NCBI RefSeq assembly: GCF_000317045.1
Contig: NC_019703.1
Span: 3,480,934 to 3,544,933, forward strand
DNA from: Geitlerinema sp. PCC 7407
GTDB taxonomy: Bacteria; Cyanobacteriota; Cyanobacteriia; PCC-7407
Length of the DNA: 64,000 nt
Reading direction: 5' to 3'
Below the pieces are notes generated by a model. That model was not told the origin of the DNA. It saw nothing but the letters and a program-made list of their open reading frames with translations, and did not search any database. The translations under genes were made by a program, and so were the position numbers. Shown one piece after another: positions 26,481 to 34,746 of the stretch; the first letter of the stretch is position 1, and each line of letters opens with the position of its first letter.

Positions 26481-28277
26481 ATGACCCTCACCAGACCTCC
26501 TCTCAGCAAGCAGCCAACGGCCAATCCCCGCACCGTCGGACAGCGCTTTCAATCCCTGATTGTCATGCTGATGGTAAGCCTGCTGTTCGCCGGAGGGCTG
26601 GCCGCCCGTCTCGCCTACCTCCAGCTCATCGAAGGGCCTCGCAATCGCCAGCTCGCTGACAACAACCGCATTCGCCTGATTCCCAAGCAGCCCGAGCGCG
26701 GCCGCATCCTCGATCGCAACGGCAAAGAACTCGCAGGCAGTCGCCTCTCCTACTCTGTCTTCCTATGGCCGATCGCCCTCAACGAAAAAAATCGGTCCCA
26801 GACCCTCAAGCGGCTGTCCACCATCATCAAAGTTCCCGAGGCCGAAATCCAGAAGCGCCTTGACCAGGCAGGCTACAACTCTCCCTTCTTGGTGCGCGTT
26901 GCCCGAGGCATCAGCCCCGCCCAGGTAACCGCCATCGAAGAGTTTAGCCATGAGCTAGCAGGCGTTGAGGTCGACGCAGAAGCCGTCCGCTACTACCCCA
27001 ACGGCGATCTGGCCGCTCACGTCTTGGGCTACACCGGCGAGATGAGCGACGAGGAGCTCGATCGCCGCCGCGACGAAGGCTATCGCCTAGGGGACGTGAT
27101 TGGTCAGATGGGCGTTGAGGCAGCCTTTGAGGACCGGCTGCGGGGAGAATGGGGCGGTCAGCAGGTGGAGGTCGACGGCACCGGCCAAGTGGTGCGGATC
27201 TTGGGCGAAAAACCCACCCGGGCTGGCGGCGACGTGCGTCTGACCCTGGATGTGGACTTGCAAAAGGCCGCTGAGGCTGCCCTAGGGGATACCCAAGGGG
27301 CGATCGTGGCCATTGATCCCAACAATGGGGCCGTGTTGGCAATGGTCAGCCGCCCTACCTACGATCCGAACCTGTTCTCAACGCGCATTTCCGAGGAGCA
27401 GTGGCAGCGTCTCCAAAGCGAGGACACGCCCTTTGTCAACCGCGCGCTGCAGGGCTTTCCGCCAGCCAGCACCTTCAAGATCGTCACGACGGCGGCGGCG
27501 ATCGAGTCTGGCAAGTATTCTGCCGACACCGTGCTGCCGACCTATCCCTACATCCAGGCAGGCGGCATTCAGTTTTGGGACTGGAACCGGGCAGGCTTTG
27601 GCCCCCAAGGCTTTGCAGGCGCCCTGAAGTGGAGCAGCGACACGTTCTTCTACCAGATCGCCATGGGCATCCAAGGCCCCACGCTGATCGAGTGGACCCG
27701 GCGCTTTGGCTTTGGGCGCAAAACGGGCATCGAGCTGTCCAATGAGGAGGCAGCGGGTCTGGTGCCTGACGATGCCTGGAAGCGCAAAGAGCTCAATGAA
27801 GGCTGGTTCTTGGGCGACTCGATCAACATGTCGATCGGTCAAGGCTTCTTGCAGTCGACGCCGCTGCAAGTAGCGGTCATGTTCGCCGTTCCAGCCAACG
27901 GCGGCTACCTCGTCAAACCCCATGTTCTCAAAGACAATGAGGCCTCGCGGAACTGGCGTCAGTCCCTGGATCTGGAGCCTGAAACCCTAGACGTGATTCG
28001 CCAAGGCCTGCGGGATGTTGTGGACGGAGGCACCGGGGAAGCCCTCAACGTTTCCAATCTGCCACTGGTGGCGGGCAAGTCCGGCACGGCTGAAGACCCG
28101 CCCAGACCGTCTCACACCTGGTTTGGAGCCTACGCACCGCTGGACAAACCTGAGATCGTGGTAGTGGCGTTTGGGGAAAACTCGGGCAGCGGCGGGGGCG
28201 CCTTTGCGGCTCCCAAGGTGCGCCAAGTTCTGGAAGCCTATTTCAACAATCCGAAGCGTCGCCAACAAGGACAATAG
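26481..28277 (+). CDS. mrdA: Penicillin-binding protein 2 (peptidoglycan D,D-transpeptidase)
   Basis: This 598-residue class B PBP cross-links peptidoglycan during cell elongation. An N-terminal cytosolic tail is followed by one membrane anchor (about residues 25-48) and a dimerisation domain. The transpeptidase domain has SxxK STFK at 330-333, SSD at 385-387 and KSGT near residue 541, so all three catalytic motifs are intact. The length is typical of PBP2. It is monocistronic here, and rodA and mreBCD are not nearby. A 432-bp mobile repeat begins 90 nt after the stop. Confidence 0.95.
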   Translation: MTLTRPPLSKQPTANPRTVGQRFQSLIVMLMVSLLFAGGLAARLAYLQLIEGPRNRQLADNNRIRLIPKQPERGRILDRNGKELAGSRLSYSVFLWPIALNEKNRSQTLKRLSTIIKVPEAEIQKRLDQAGYNSPFLVRVARGISPAQVTAIEEFSHELAGVEVDAEAVRYYPNGDLAAHVLGYTGEMSDEELDRRRDEGYRLGDVIGQMGVEAAFEDRLRGEWGGQQVEVDGTGQVVRILGEKPTRAGGDVRLTLDVDLQKAAEAALGDTQGAIVAIDPNNGAVLAMVSRPTYDPNLFSTRISEEQWQRLQSEDTPFVNRALQGFPPASTFKIVTTAAAIESGKYSADTVLPTYPYIQAGGIQFWDWNRAGFGPQGFAGALKWSSDTFFYQIAMGIQGPTLIEWTRRFGFGRKTGIELSNEEAAGLVPDDAWKRKELNEGWFLGDSINMSIGQGFLQSTPLQVAVMFAVPANGGYLVKPHVLKDNEASRNWRQSLDLEPETLDVIRQGLRDVVDGGTGEALNVSNLPLVAGKSGTAEDPPRPSHTWFGAYAPLDKPEIVVVAFGENSGSGGGAFAAPKVRQVLEAYFNNPKRRQQGQ

Positions 28278-28366
28278 GCTTTGGGGAGTCGCGAGACCGA
28301 GGACAGAGGGTTTGGCTGCAAACTTTTTGGCTGTGACTCAGGGTGCGCAGGTTTCATTTTGCTTTC

Positions 28367-28798
28367 GTGACATACTCCTACGCTGATACTGACGCATACA
28401 GCGTAGGCTTCTCAGTGACCCCTGCTATTGCATCGGGCGTATCCTGAGCTTTACTTTGAGTCCACGGAATGCCCTACCGCAGACTTTGAACAAGTACCAA
28501 AGTATGTTCAACCTCGGTACTGTCAAAGTTTTACGCATCCACAGAAACAGGAATTCGCTATTACTGGATGCAACCGCGTACTTTGAGTTGTCGTGGTTCA
28601 GATTTTAGGGCGGCGATTAGCTCAAACCCTTGCCCTGACTATATCACACCTACTTTGTGCCATGAAAGATTTGCTCGTTTCCTCCCCCTTCCCTTCCCGC
28701 GCCTGGGGCATAGGTCAGGGGAGCGTCGTCATCTCACTCGCATTCATCTCACGCCAAGCCAAGGATGATGGCGTGAGGCTTCTGCTGCTTTAGCTAAA
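28367..28798 (+). repeat. 432-bp repeat, copy A (non-autonomous IS200/IS605-like element)
   Basis: This segment matches 37758-38189 in inverse orientation over its whole length, with nearly identical ends and a diverged middle. The left end GTGACATACTCCTACGCTG carries a hairpin (CCTACGCTG/CAGCGTAGG). The right end has CTCACGCC/GGCGTGAG, and the copy ends TTTAGCTAAA. Hairpins near both ends without terminal inverted repeats are typical of IS200/IS605-family elements. No transposase is encoded. Short frames inside are not conserved between copies. Confidence 0.75.
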
Positions 28799-28979
28799 AT
28801 GGAGATTTGGAGAGAAGTGCTAGCCTGTGCCAACCTAGAAGAAGCGTCTACCTACTGGTACATATCTAGGCTCCTTAAAGCCACTAAACTAGACTGAATA
28901 ACTCTTCTATAAAGTGGCAACTATTGCCCTTCTCTTTATCCATCCTGTTCTGTTCAGCAGGGTCGCAGCAGCAATCTGT

Positions 28980-29207
28980 ATGAGCCAGTCATTTGCGTCT
29001 TTTTTCACTGTTTACGAGACCAAAGACGCGATCGAACTTCACCCCGGTTGCCGCGATATCCAGGATGTTCGCGTCATTTGTAGCTGCTTGTCTTACGAGA
29101 GTGCTTGTACGATCGCTCAGCTGTCAGCCAACCTCAAGCAGCTGCCTGTTTTAGACTATGTCGTGAGTGGCGCTCTATCTTCGGATAATCCTTCAACAGT
29201 CAGCTAG
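28980..29207 (+). CDS. Hypothetical protein
   Basis: A 75-residue frame from ATG 28980 (MSQSFASFFTVYETKDAIEL), with a mixed alpha/beta character and HPGCRDIQDVRVICSCLSYE in the middle. An upstream GTG at 28914 would add 22 hydrophobic residues but has no better ribosome site. I do not recognise the family. It lies just right of repeat copy A and is followed by a perfect hairpin, CCCTTGATC/GATCAAGGG (29224-29246), without a T-run. Confidence 0.5.
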   Translation: MSQSFASFFTVYETKDAIELHPGCRDIQDVRVICSCLSYESACTIAQLSANLKQLPVLDYVVSGALSSDNPSTVS

Positions 29208-29223
29208 TCCCCAGGCTATGCCT

Positions 29224-29246
29224 CCCTTGATCTTGGCGATCAAGGG
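29224..29246. other. Hairpin downstream of the hypothetical gene
   Basis: CCCTTGATC (29224-29232) and GATCAAGGG (29238-29246) form a perfect 9-bp stem with a 5-nt loop. No T-run follows. It lies 17 nt after the stop and may define the mRNA 3' end. Confidence 0.5.
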
Positions 29247-29421
29247 ATGACCATCGGCTGCTGTCAAAGTTTTTTACTGCGACCTTGAATCACTCCACTG
29301 GGTAGCAAAGTTTTGCTTCCTCTTTGCTGCTTCTCAAAGGACTATTTTGAGTTCGTTGAGAGATTTTCTGTCTCAGGGTATCGATGTTCGCTGCGCTGCC
29401 AAACGCAAGCGAGTCTGGACG

Positions 29422-29760
29422 CTACTGACTCTGCTGGTAGCGGCGCAAGGCTGCCCGGAAATTGTTCTTGCTAACCTTTTCTCCTAGGGCCAGGGAAAGC
29501 GATCGCCAAAGACGCGCTCCTACATCCCGGATATAGCCAGCGTCATAACCAGAAGCATGGGCAATCTCCAGGTAGGAATGGCCGTCCCAAGCATGGCGGA
29601 AGATCACTTCCTGAATATCGGTCAAGCCTCGCGATTCATTGCTTTTCAACAGGTTATCTACAATCTCAAGTGCTTCCTGAACAGTCATGGACTCCAAGAC
29701 CCTAAAATTTTCTGGAAAGAGAGTTAGCTCTTCCAGCCGATGCAGTTCTTCCGTTTTCAT
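29422..29760 (-). CDS. vMAP-type N-terminal HTH domain protein (stand-alone)
   Basis: A 112-residue protein with the pattern of the helix-turn-helix module normally found at the N-terminus of vWA-MoxR-associated proteins and cyanobacterial NB-ARC/AAA-like proteins. It has SMTVQEALEIVDNLL, then DIQEVIFRHAWDGHSYLEIA, then YIRDVGARLWRSLS. Here the module ends after the HTH and no effector domain follows. It could be a small regulator or adaptor, or the remnant of a larger protein. The next downstream gene is convergent. Confidence 0.75.
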   Translation of the reverse strand: MKTEELHRLEELTLFPENFRVLESMTVQEALEIVDNLLKSNESRGLTDIQEVIFRHAWDGHSYLEIAHASGYDAGYIRDVGARLWRSLSLALGEKVSKNNFRAALRRYQQSQ

Positions 29761-30297
29761 CTAGAATCTGCAGCAAAGCGACCGCACAATTGTCGGAGAC
29801 CTACCCCAAAGACTCGATTCCTAGAATTTCTTGTGCATCATAAATGCTAGTTACTTGTATTTTCCATCTTGGAAAGCTTTCAATTAGTTAAAAAGCCCTA
29901 AAAAGCAAACTTTTTCTGACATTTTCAAGCTTTTAATTACAGAGAGATTACTTAATGTCACTTGCTAGATTGGACCAACTCTTACCAAATCTACATAAGT
30001 TTCTATGGAATTCTAGGCAGTCCATGATTTCAGGATATATCCGGACACTATTGGGCGATATCAGCATTTTTCAGGAGAATGACGGCCAAATTTGACGGCG
30101 ATCGCCATTAAGTGTTGCAGCAATTTTTACCGTTGTAGGGGTTTGGCAGAAGCGATCGCCGCTGACTGCATTGCTCTTATGCAGTTAATGCAAGTCATTT
30201 TGGGCATGGTCCACACTTCTTGATGACTGAGGCTGCTCAGGATTCCCAACCGGCCGTACACCAGCCTACGGCTACACTCAAGGCAGCAAAACCACTT
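29761..30297. other. 537-bp AT-rich spacer
   Basis: The part from about 29830 to 30010 is much richer in A and T than the surroundings, which suggests foreign origin or a promoter for the HTH gene. A 46-codon plus-strand frame at 29955-30095 has no supporting features. Short repeats of the type TGCATTGC/TGCAGTTAATGCA lie near 30165-30195. No RNA gene was recognised. Confidence 0.35.
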
Positions 30298-31161
30298 TTA
30301 ACTTTTTTTCTCCGGCGGCATCATGGGGCGAGATTCATAGGGCAGCGGAATGTACTGCACCGTCGGACGATTGTTTTGGGGCTGCGGATAGAGGTCCATC
30401 AGGGCATAGATAATTTTGGGTAAGCCGGCCGTCACTGGCAGCCCTAGCGCTGTCGCCTCCTCCACCGGGATTGGGTAGTCGTGGGTCACACGACCGGTCG
30501 TCAGGGCCTCAACAATCTCGTCGATCTTCTCTGGCGAAATCTTTTGGCGCGGCATGTCGTCCTCGAGCAGCGTTCGCACGAAGCGCTGAACTTGATTAAT
30601 CGCCTTGCGCGACAGGTCCGCCATGATTAACGTTTGATCCTCGACGGCGCTGACGGGCTTTTGCTCAATGACCCGCAGCACGCTGGCCGCCGGGAAGTTG
30701 CCGAGCTGCGGATCCACTGGTCCCAAAACCGCATTTTCATCCATGACAATCTCATCGGCGGCAAGGGCCAGCATCGTACCGCCGCTCATGGCGTAGTGAG
30801 GCACAAAGACGGTGACCTTAGCAGAATGACGCAGCAGGGCCCGGGCAATCTGCTCTGTGGCTAATACCAATCCACCCGGTGTATGCAAAATCAAGTCGAT
30901 GGGGACGTCCGGCGGGGTCAGGCGAATCGCGCGCAGCACCTGCTCTGAGTCCTCGATGCTGATAAAGCGGGAGACCGGAATACCCAGCAGGCTGATCGAT
31001 TCTTGACGATGGATCAGCAAGATTGCGCGGCTGTTGCGCTGCTGCTCAAACTCGCGAATGCACTGGACTCGACGGCGCTCTAAGGCCCGACGCTGAATTA
31101 GCGGCTGAAGAGAGCTTAGAACCAAAAAAATCCAAAAAAGGTCAAAGAAGTGGAAATTCAT
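30298..31161 (-). CDS. SDH-family Clp-fold serine proteinase, membrane-anchored
   Basis: A 287-residue protein of the serine dehydrogenase proteinase/SppA-like (Clp/crotonase fold) group. One N-terminal membrane helix (about residues 5-22) is followed by a positively charged segment. The nucleophile lies in YAMSGGTMLALAADEI (S126), and ILHTPGGLV near residue 92 forms the oxyanion region. Such proteins degrade membrane or damaged proteins in many bacteria. It lies 82 nt downstream of the ParB-like gene on the same strand, and a three-gene transcription unit is possible. A TATAGT close to its start could also be a private promoter. Confidence 0.88.
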   Translation of the reverse strand: MNFHFFDLFWIFLVLSSLQPLIQRRALERRRVQCIREFEQQRNSRAILLIHRQESISLLGIPVSRFISIEDSEQVLRAIRLTPPDVPIDLILHTPGGLVLATEQIARALLRHSAKVTVFVPHYAMSGGTMLALAADEIVMDENAVLGPVDPQLGNFPAASVLRVIEQKPVSAVEDQTLIMADLSRKAINQVQRFVRTLLEDDMPRQKISPEKIDEIVEALTTGRVTHDYPIPVEEATALGLPVTAGLPKIIYALMDLYPQPQNNRPTVQYIPLPYESRPMMPPEKKS

Positions 31162-31243
31162 GCATTTAGACTATAAAGCCTGTTTTTTTGACCATTATTT
31201 CACTGCGATCGCCCCAGGCAAGCTGTCTACGGCCCGAGGGGCT

Positions 31244-31963
31244 CTATCCTCCGCAGGCATCTACGATTGCTAGCAGAGTATCTGCGCCGAGGCCATGGCC
31301 TTTGAAGCGGGCTTTCAGATCTTTGAGGGATTTGAATTCGCTTTTCTTGCGCTCGGCGATCGCGTGTTTGTGGATTTTCTCCGCTGCTTTGCCTTTCACG
31401 TTGGCCTGCTGGAGCATCAAGACAAAATCAGGGGACTGAGGATTATTGAAGACTTCTAGCGGCTTGATTGGCTTTGGCAGAGAGTTTTCAACACCCAACA
31501 TTCGCTCTACCAGCTGTTGATTTTGCTGCAAAAAGTTTTCTCGTAAAGCTGCCAGCTCTTGGGTTAAGTGAGTTTCTAGGTTGGTGATTCGGTGCTCTAG
31601 GTTGGCAGCAGGCGCTTGAGGCTGGGCGATCGCCTCTGGTGCAGCAGAACCGGCGGGCGATCGCCCCAAAAGTTCTAGCTGGCTGAGAATCTCAGACTCA
31701 TGTTTCGCCGCCAGGACAAAAGCATTGACCGTCTCTCCCTTTCGGGAGTCTTTTTGTTTTGCTTTTGCCGCCGCATAATACTCCAGATGACCTTCAAGGA
31801 TTTCAAAGCTTTCTAAGCCGGTTCGCTTAAGCACCAGGGGTTTTACTAGGCCACCGCAGGCCAAAATCAGCTCAGCAAGCTGATCAATCGTCGCTTCAGA
31901 AAAGTGCGATCGCGGCACACTTGAAGAAATATCTTTGACATCCACGAGCTCAAAACGAATCAT
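31244..31963 (-). CDS. ParB/Srx-like domain protein with coiled coil
   Basis: A 239-residue protein from ATG 31963 (MIRFELVDVKDISSSVPRSH). Residues about 20-75 match the ParB/sulfiredoxin-like N-terminal domain (FSEATIDQLAELILACGGLV, then EILEGHLEYYAAAKA), but the GHRR motif is only partly kept (EGHLEY), so CTP binding is uncertain. Residues about 120-160 form a coiled coil (LEHRITNLETHLTQELAALR). The last 35 residues form a basic helical segment. It starts four bases after the stop of the ParA fusion gene and is clearly its partner. Confidence 0.8.
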   Translation of the reverse strand: MIRFELVDVKDISSSVPRSHFSEATIDQLAELILACGGLVKPLVLKRTGLESFEILEGHLEYYAAAKAKQKDSRKGETVNAFVLAAKHESEILSQLELLGRSPAGSAAPEAIAQPQAPAANLEHRITNLETHLTQELAALRENFLQQNQQLVERMLGVENSLPKPIKPLEVFNNPQSPDFVLMLQQANVKGKAAEKIHKHAIAERKKSEFKSLKDLKARFKGHGLGADTLLAIVDACGG

Positions 31964-31967
31964 TCGC

Positions 31968-33383
31968 CTACATCCCCATTTTTTCAGCAACTTCCTTGGC
32001 CAGCAGCTGAAACTCCTCCGCTGACGGGGAGTCCGGCGCAAACTCTAGTACCGACTTTGGATCCGGAATCTGTAAATCGCCAACCACAATCATTTTGTCC
32101 ATGCAGTGAGACAGCGCAACACGGTCATAAATCACGCTTTCCATGAGCGGAAACTGGTAGCGATCTACAATAGTTTGGCGCTGCTTGGGAAAAACATATT
32201 CCAGAAAGCGAGAATTCGTTGCAATCTTCGACGGCAAAACGCCTAAAATTTGAAGCGAATCTTTGCCAATCATTTCTCGAAACTCATTGGCTTCTTGAAC
32301 AAAAGTTCGGACATTATTGAGACCTTGATTGGCAAAAGGCTTGAGGTCCGACGGAATAATCAGGTAGTCAGCCGCAATCAGCGCCACCTGGGCATAAAAG
32401 TCCCGAGAAGGCGGGGTGTCAATAATCACAATGTCATAGGTTGATTCGACTTGCTTGAGCTTTGATAGAAGTCGAGTTTTGCCGGAGGAGAGGCGATTTA
32501 GGGTGTCTTGGACATCAATGAGGGAAACGTGGGCCGGAATTACATCAATTTCGGGCGTGTTGAAAAAGTGCGATCGGCGAGCCACATCACCAATGGAATA
32601 GGCGTCTCCAGACTCTAAGACATGGCGAACATTTTTATCTTTTAAGTCGTCATCTTCATCAAACTGAAATTTAATCAATCCCGCAGCAAAGGTAGTATTT
32701 GCTTGAGAGTCGAGATCAATGAGCAAAACCTTTTTGCCAAGCTTGCGAAAAGCAGAGGCTAGGTTCACAGAAATCGTGGTTTTTCCGACGCCGCCTTTGT
32801 TGTGATAAATCGCGATAACTTTCACAGTTTCTCCTCGTTCTTCAGCCTCCAGCGTCCAGTCTTTTGACACTGGTTCAGGGCGATCGCCCCTATCAGTCGT
32901 CGCCAACGGATCAAGATCCCGCGGCCCAACCGTGCCTGCATGTAGATGCGCCAGCGTTTCGCGACCAATCAATGCGCGAATCTGATCAATGTGTGATTCA
33001 ATCTCTCTGCCTCGGCACTGAAAGACTAAGTGCAAATCTGTTTCAGTTCGAGTAAAAATTCGGATTTCTCGACCATTGGTTAAAAGACCATAGCGAGCAT
33101 TGAGACTGACCAAATATCGCTTGAGTCTTTGGGAATGCTTGTCGAGATTTTGCTGAGGGCTTTTGGCCTCGATCACGAGGCTCAGTACCCCAACAGAATC
33201 CACTACAAAAGGTAGTACCTGAGTCGCGAAAGCCAAGAAGTCGAGACGAATACTGCCAAAGGCAACTTCCTGATACCAGGTATCCGGCGTGTAGCCGAGG
33301 GTTGGCAACAGGTATTGAACAATAAATTTGCTTTCAACCTCGCTTTCGTTTCGACACTGCTCTGGATCAAAAGAGATACTCAT
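31968..33383 (-). CDS. HsdR-type nuclease domain fused to ParA-family ATPase
   Basis: A 471-residue two-part protein. Residues 1-145 resemble the N-terminal PD-(D/E)xK domain of type I restriction enzymes: E18 in VESKF, D48 in IRLDFLA and E72-A-K74 in LVIEAKSPQQN, with the YGLLTNGREIRIF strand typical of that group. Residues about 187-465 are a ParA ATPase with deviant Walker A KGGVGKTT (196-203), LIDLDSQANTT (221-231) and YDIVIIDTPP. All key residues of both halves appear intact. The combination suggests DNA partition or surveillance with a nuclease output. It lies four bases upstream of the ParB-like gene. Confidence 0.85.
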   Translation of the reverse strand: MSISFDPEQCRNESEVESKFIVQYLLPTLGYTPDTWYQEVAFGSIRLDFLAFATQVLPFVVDSVGVLSLVIEAKSPQQNLDKHSQRLKRYLVSLNARYGLLTNGREIRIFTRTETDLHLVFQCRGREIESHIDQIRALIGRETLAHLHAGTVGPRDLDPLATTDRGDRPEPVSKDWTLEAEERGETVKVIAIYHNKGGVGKTTISVNLASAFRKLGKKVLLIDLDSQANTTFAAGLIKFQFDEDDDLKDKNVRHVLESGDAYSIGDVARRSHFFNTPEIDVIPAHVSLIDVQDTLNRLSSGKTRLLSKLKQVESTYDIVIIDTPPSRDFYAQVALIAADYLIIPSDLKPFANQGLNNVRTFVQEANEFREMIGKDSLQILGVLPSKIATNSRFLEYVFPKQRQTIVDRYQFPLMESVIYDRVALSHCMDKMIVVGDLQIPDPKSVLEFAPDSPSAEEFQLLAKEVAEKMGM

Positions 33384-33840
33384 CAGATCGCGTCAATTAT
33401 CCCAATGGGGTCCTGGCTGAGTGTCAGGACTCTTTCTAAAGTTCCCATCAAAGGAAAACTCTTAACACCTGGGCGCAATCAGATATGAATCCTTGGAGGA
33501 CCAGAAGTTAAAAAGACTGGCGTTTAGACACGCCTGAAGCAGGCCCCAGCGCTTTTGGAGAAACGACAAAGAGGGATATCGTCCTTGACTCAAGGGCGAT
33601 ACCCCTCTTTGTGCACACTGAAGATTGACGGAAGATTTGCCGCTGACAGAAGCCATGCCGCTGAAGCGAGTGGGCAGGCTGGCAGGTCAGAGGGTGATTG
33701 GGCTAGGACGTGGGCTCGGTTCCAGGGAGGCCCGCCGCTCAGCTCTCAAAAATTTTGGAGGCTCGGATGGGGTGACGTCTGGCCTGGGGTCTCTGGGACG
33801 GAGCAAGCACAGGCCAGACATCAGCCTTGAGGATGTGGGT
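33384..33840. other. 457-bp spacer with palindromic repeat
   Basis: This lies upstream of the nuclease-ParA gene and downstream of the HHL1-like gene, and should contain the promoter of the ParA/ParB pair. It includes a 47-nt palindrome (33566-33612). Overlapping frames on both strands here owe their similarity to that palindrome and are not believed to be genes. Confidence 0.4.
33566..33612. repeat. 47-nt long palindrome upstream of nuclease-ParA gene
   Basis: ACAAAGAGGG (33566-33575) pairs with CCCTCTTTGT (33603-33612). Inside it ATCG/CGAT and CCTTGA/TCAAGG continue the stem with small mismatches. Both strands translate to a similar GRYPSL string in one frame because of the symmetry. It could be a REP-type extragenic palindrome, a terminator for the HHL1-like gene, or a centromere-like site for the Par proteins. 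Confidence 0.5.
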
Positions 33841-34278
33841 TTAGTCGCGCTTTAGCAGGGAGGTGAAGCGATCGCGCACCTGTGAGAAGACGGACTGGAG
33901 AGCGCCCGCTGCGCCGGGGGCGGGCTTTTCGGCCAGCTGCACCGGCTCATCCGGAAACTCCTTGAGGCGGTAGCCGTATTCCAAGTCGTCTGTGTGCTTG
34001 CGCAGGTGGGGCGACAGGCGGAAGGCACCCTTGAGGAGCTCGTCTTCGTTCGCGAAGATCGCCTGATTGATTTGGTTGCTGCGGCCAACGGCAATGGAGC
34101 CCACCGGGAACCAGTTTTTCTTGCCTCGAACCCGTACAAAGACCACAAACTCTGGCATACCGTCGGACTTCATTTTGTCGTACTGGGAAGCGGCGGCTTG
34201 CCGCTTTTCGGCGCTTTTTGCCACCTTTTCCTTTTTCTGAGCATGCTTGGGGGTACCAAAGCCGAGATTGGATGCCAT
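33841..34278 (-). CDS. HHL1-like protein (DUF6523)
   Basis: A 145-residue protein similar to the cyanobacterial and plastid family around HHL1, a plant factor for photosystem II under high light. The basic N-terminus (MASNLGFGTPKHAQKKEKVA) is followed by a compact domain with FVVFVRVRGKKNWFPVGSIAVG. No membrane helix is apparent in this copy. The exact role in cyanobacteria is not established. It lies divergent from the DUF4090 gene. Confidence 0.82.
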   Translation of the reverse strand: MASNLGFGTPKHAQKKEKVAKSAEKRQAAASQYDKMKSDGMPEFVVFVRVRGKKNWFPVGSIAVGRSNQINQAIFANEDELLKGAFRLSPHLRKHTDDLEYGYRLKEFPDEPVQLAEKPAPGAAGALQSVFSQVRDRFTSLLKRD

Positions 34279-34386
34279 GTTTGGTGTCTCCTAAACGTTA
34301 TGCAGCAACGTCATTAACAAAAGTTTACTGGATTTTCAGACTTTGTTTTTCGGTAGGATGACTTCGTTCTCTTCGGAGCCATTGTG

Positions 34387-34680
34387 ATGTCTGCTGAAAA
34401 CAAATCTTCCCTCGGCGCTGACGCCGTTGACGCGGCGATCGCCCAGGGTCTAGACCTCGACGGTACCCCCATTCCAGCCGCCAAGCTCGAGCTCTATAAC
34501 GAGGTCATGGGCTTTGAGGCGGGTCGCCAGCGCAGCGGTGTGAGCAACACCATGCGATCGCGGATTGTCCGCATCGGCGCCAAGCACCTGCCCCAAGAGG
34601 AGCTCAACCAAAAGCTCCTAGCCGCTGACTTCGCACCGCTAAAAGACAAAGAAATCGCCTTCTACTACGGCGGCAAATAA
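34387..34680 (+). CDS. DUF4090 family protein
   Basis: A 97-residue protein beginning MSAENKSSLGADAVDAAIAQ. The conserved stretch LDLDGTPIPAAKLELYNEVM and the later QRSGVSNTMRSRIVRIGAKH mark the cyanobacterial DUF4090 family, whose function is unknown. A GTG three bases upstream (34384) could serve instead of the ATG at 34387. A strong terminator follows directly. Confidence 0.82.
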   Translation: MSAENKSSLGADAVDAAIAQGLDLDGTPIPAAKLELYNEVMGFEAGRQRSGVSNTMRSRIVRIGAKHLPQEELNQKLLAADFAPLKDKEIAFYYGGK

Positions 34681-34685
34681 AAACA

Positions 34686-34716
34686 AAAGCCCCCGCCTTT
34701 CAGGAGCGGGGGCTTT
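34686..34716. terminator. Bidirectional rho-independent terminator
   Basis: AAAGCCCCCGC (34686-34696) pairs perfectly with GCGGGGGCTTT (34706-34716) across a 9-nt loop. A and T residues flank both sides, so it can stop the DUF4090 transcript and the convergent ileS transcript. Confidence 0.9.
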
Positions 34717-34746
34717 GATTTTGGGGTTGTAGTCAGGGCAGCAACC

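Noticed and set aside
28799-28897. 32-codon frame starting at the right end of repeat copy A
   Set aside because: It is too short, and its start is created by the element boundary. No support was found.
29955-30095. 46-codon frame in the AT-rich spacer beside the HTH gene
   Set aside because: It starts with ATG but has no convincing ribosome site and no recognisable similarity. Chance is the simpler explanation.
33462-33830. Two overlapping frames on opposite strands with similar GRYPSL strings
   Set aside because: The similarity is produced by the palindrome at 33566-33612, not by coding conservation.
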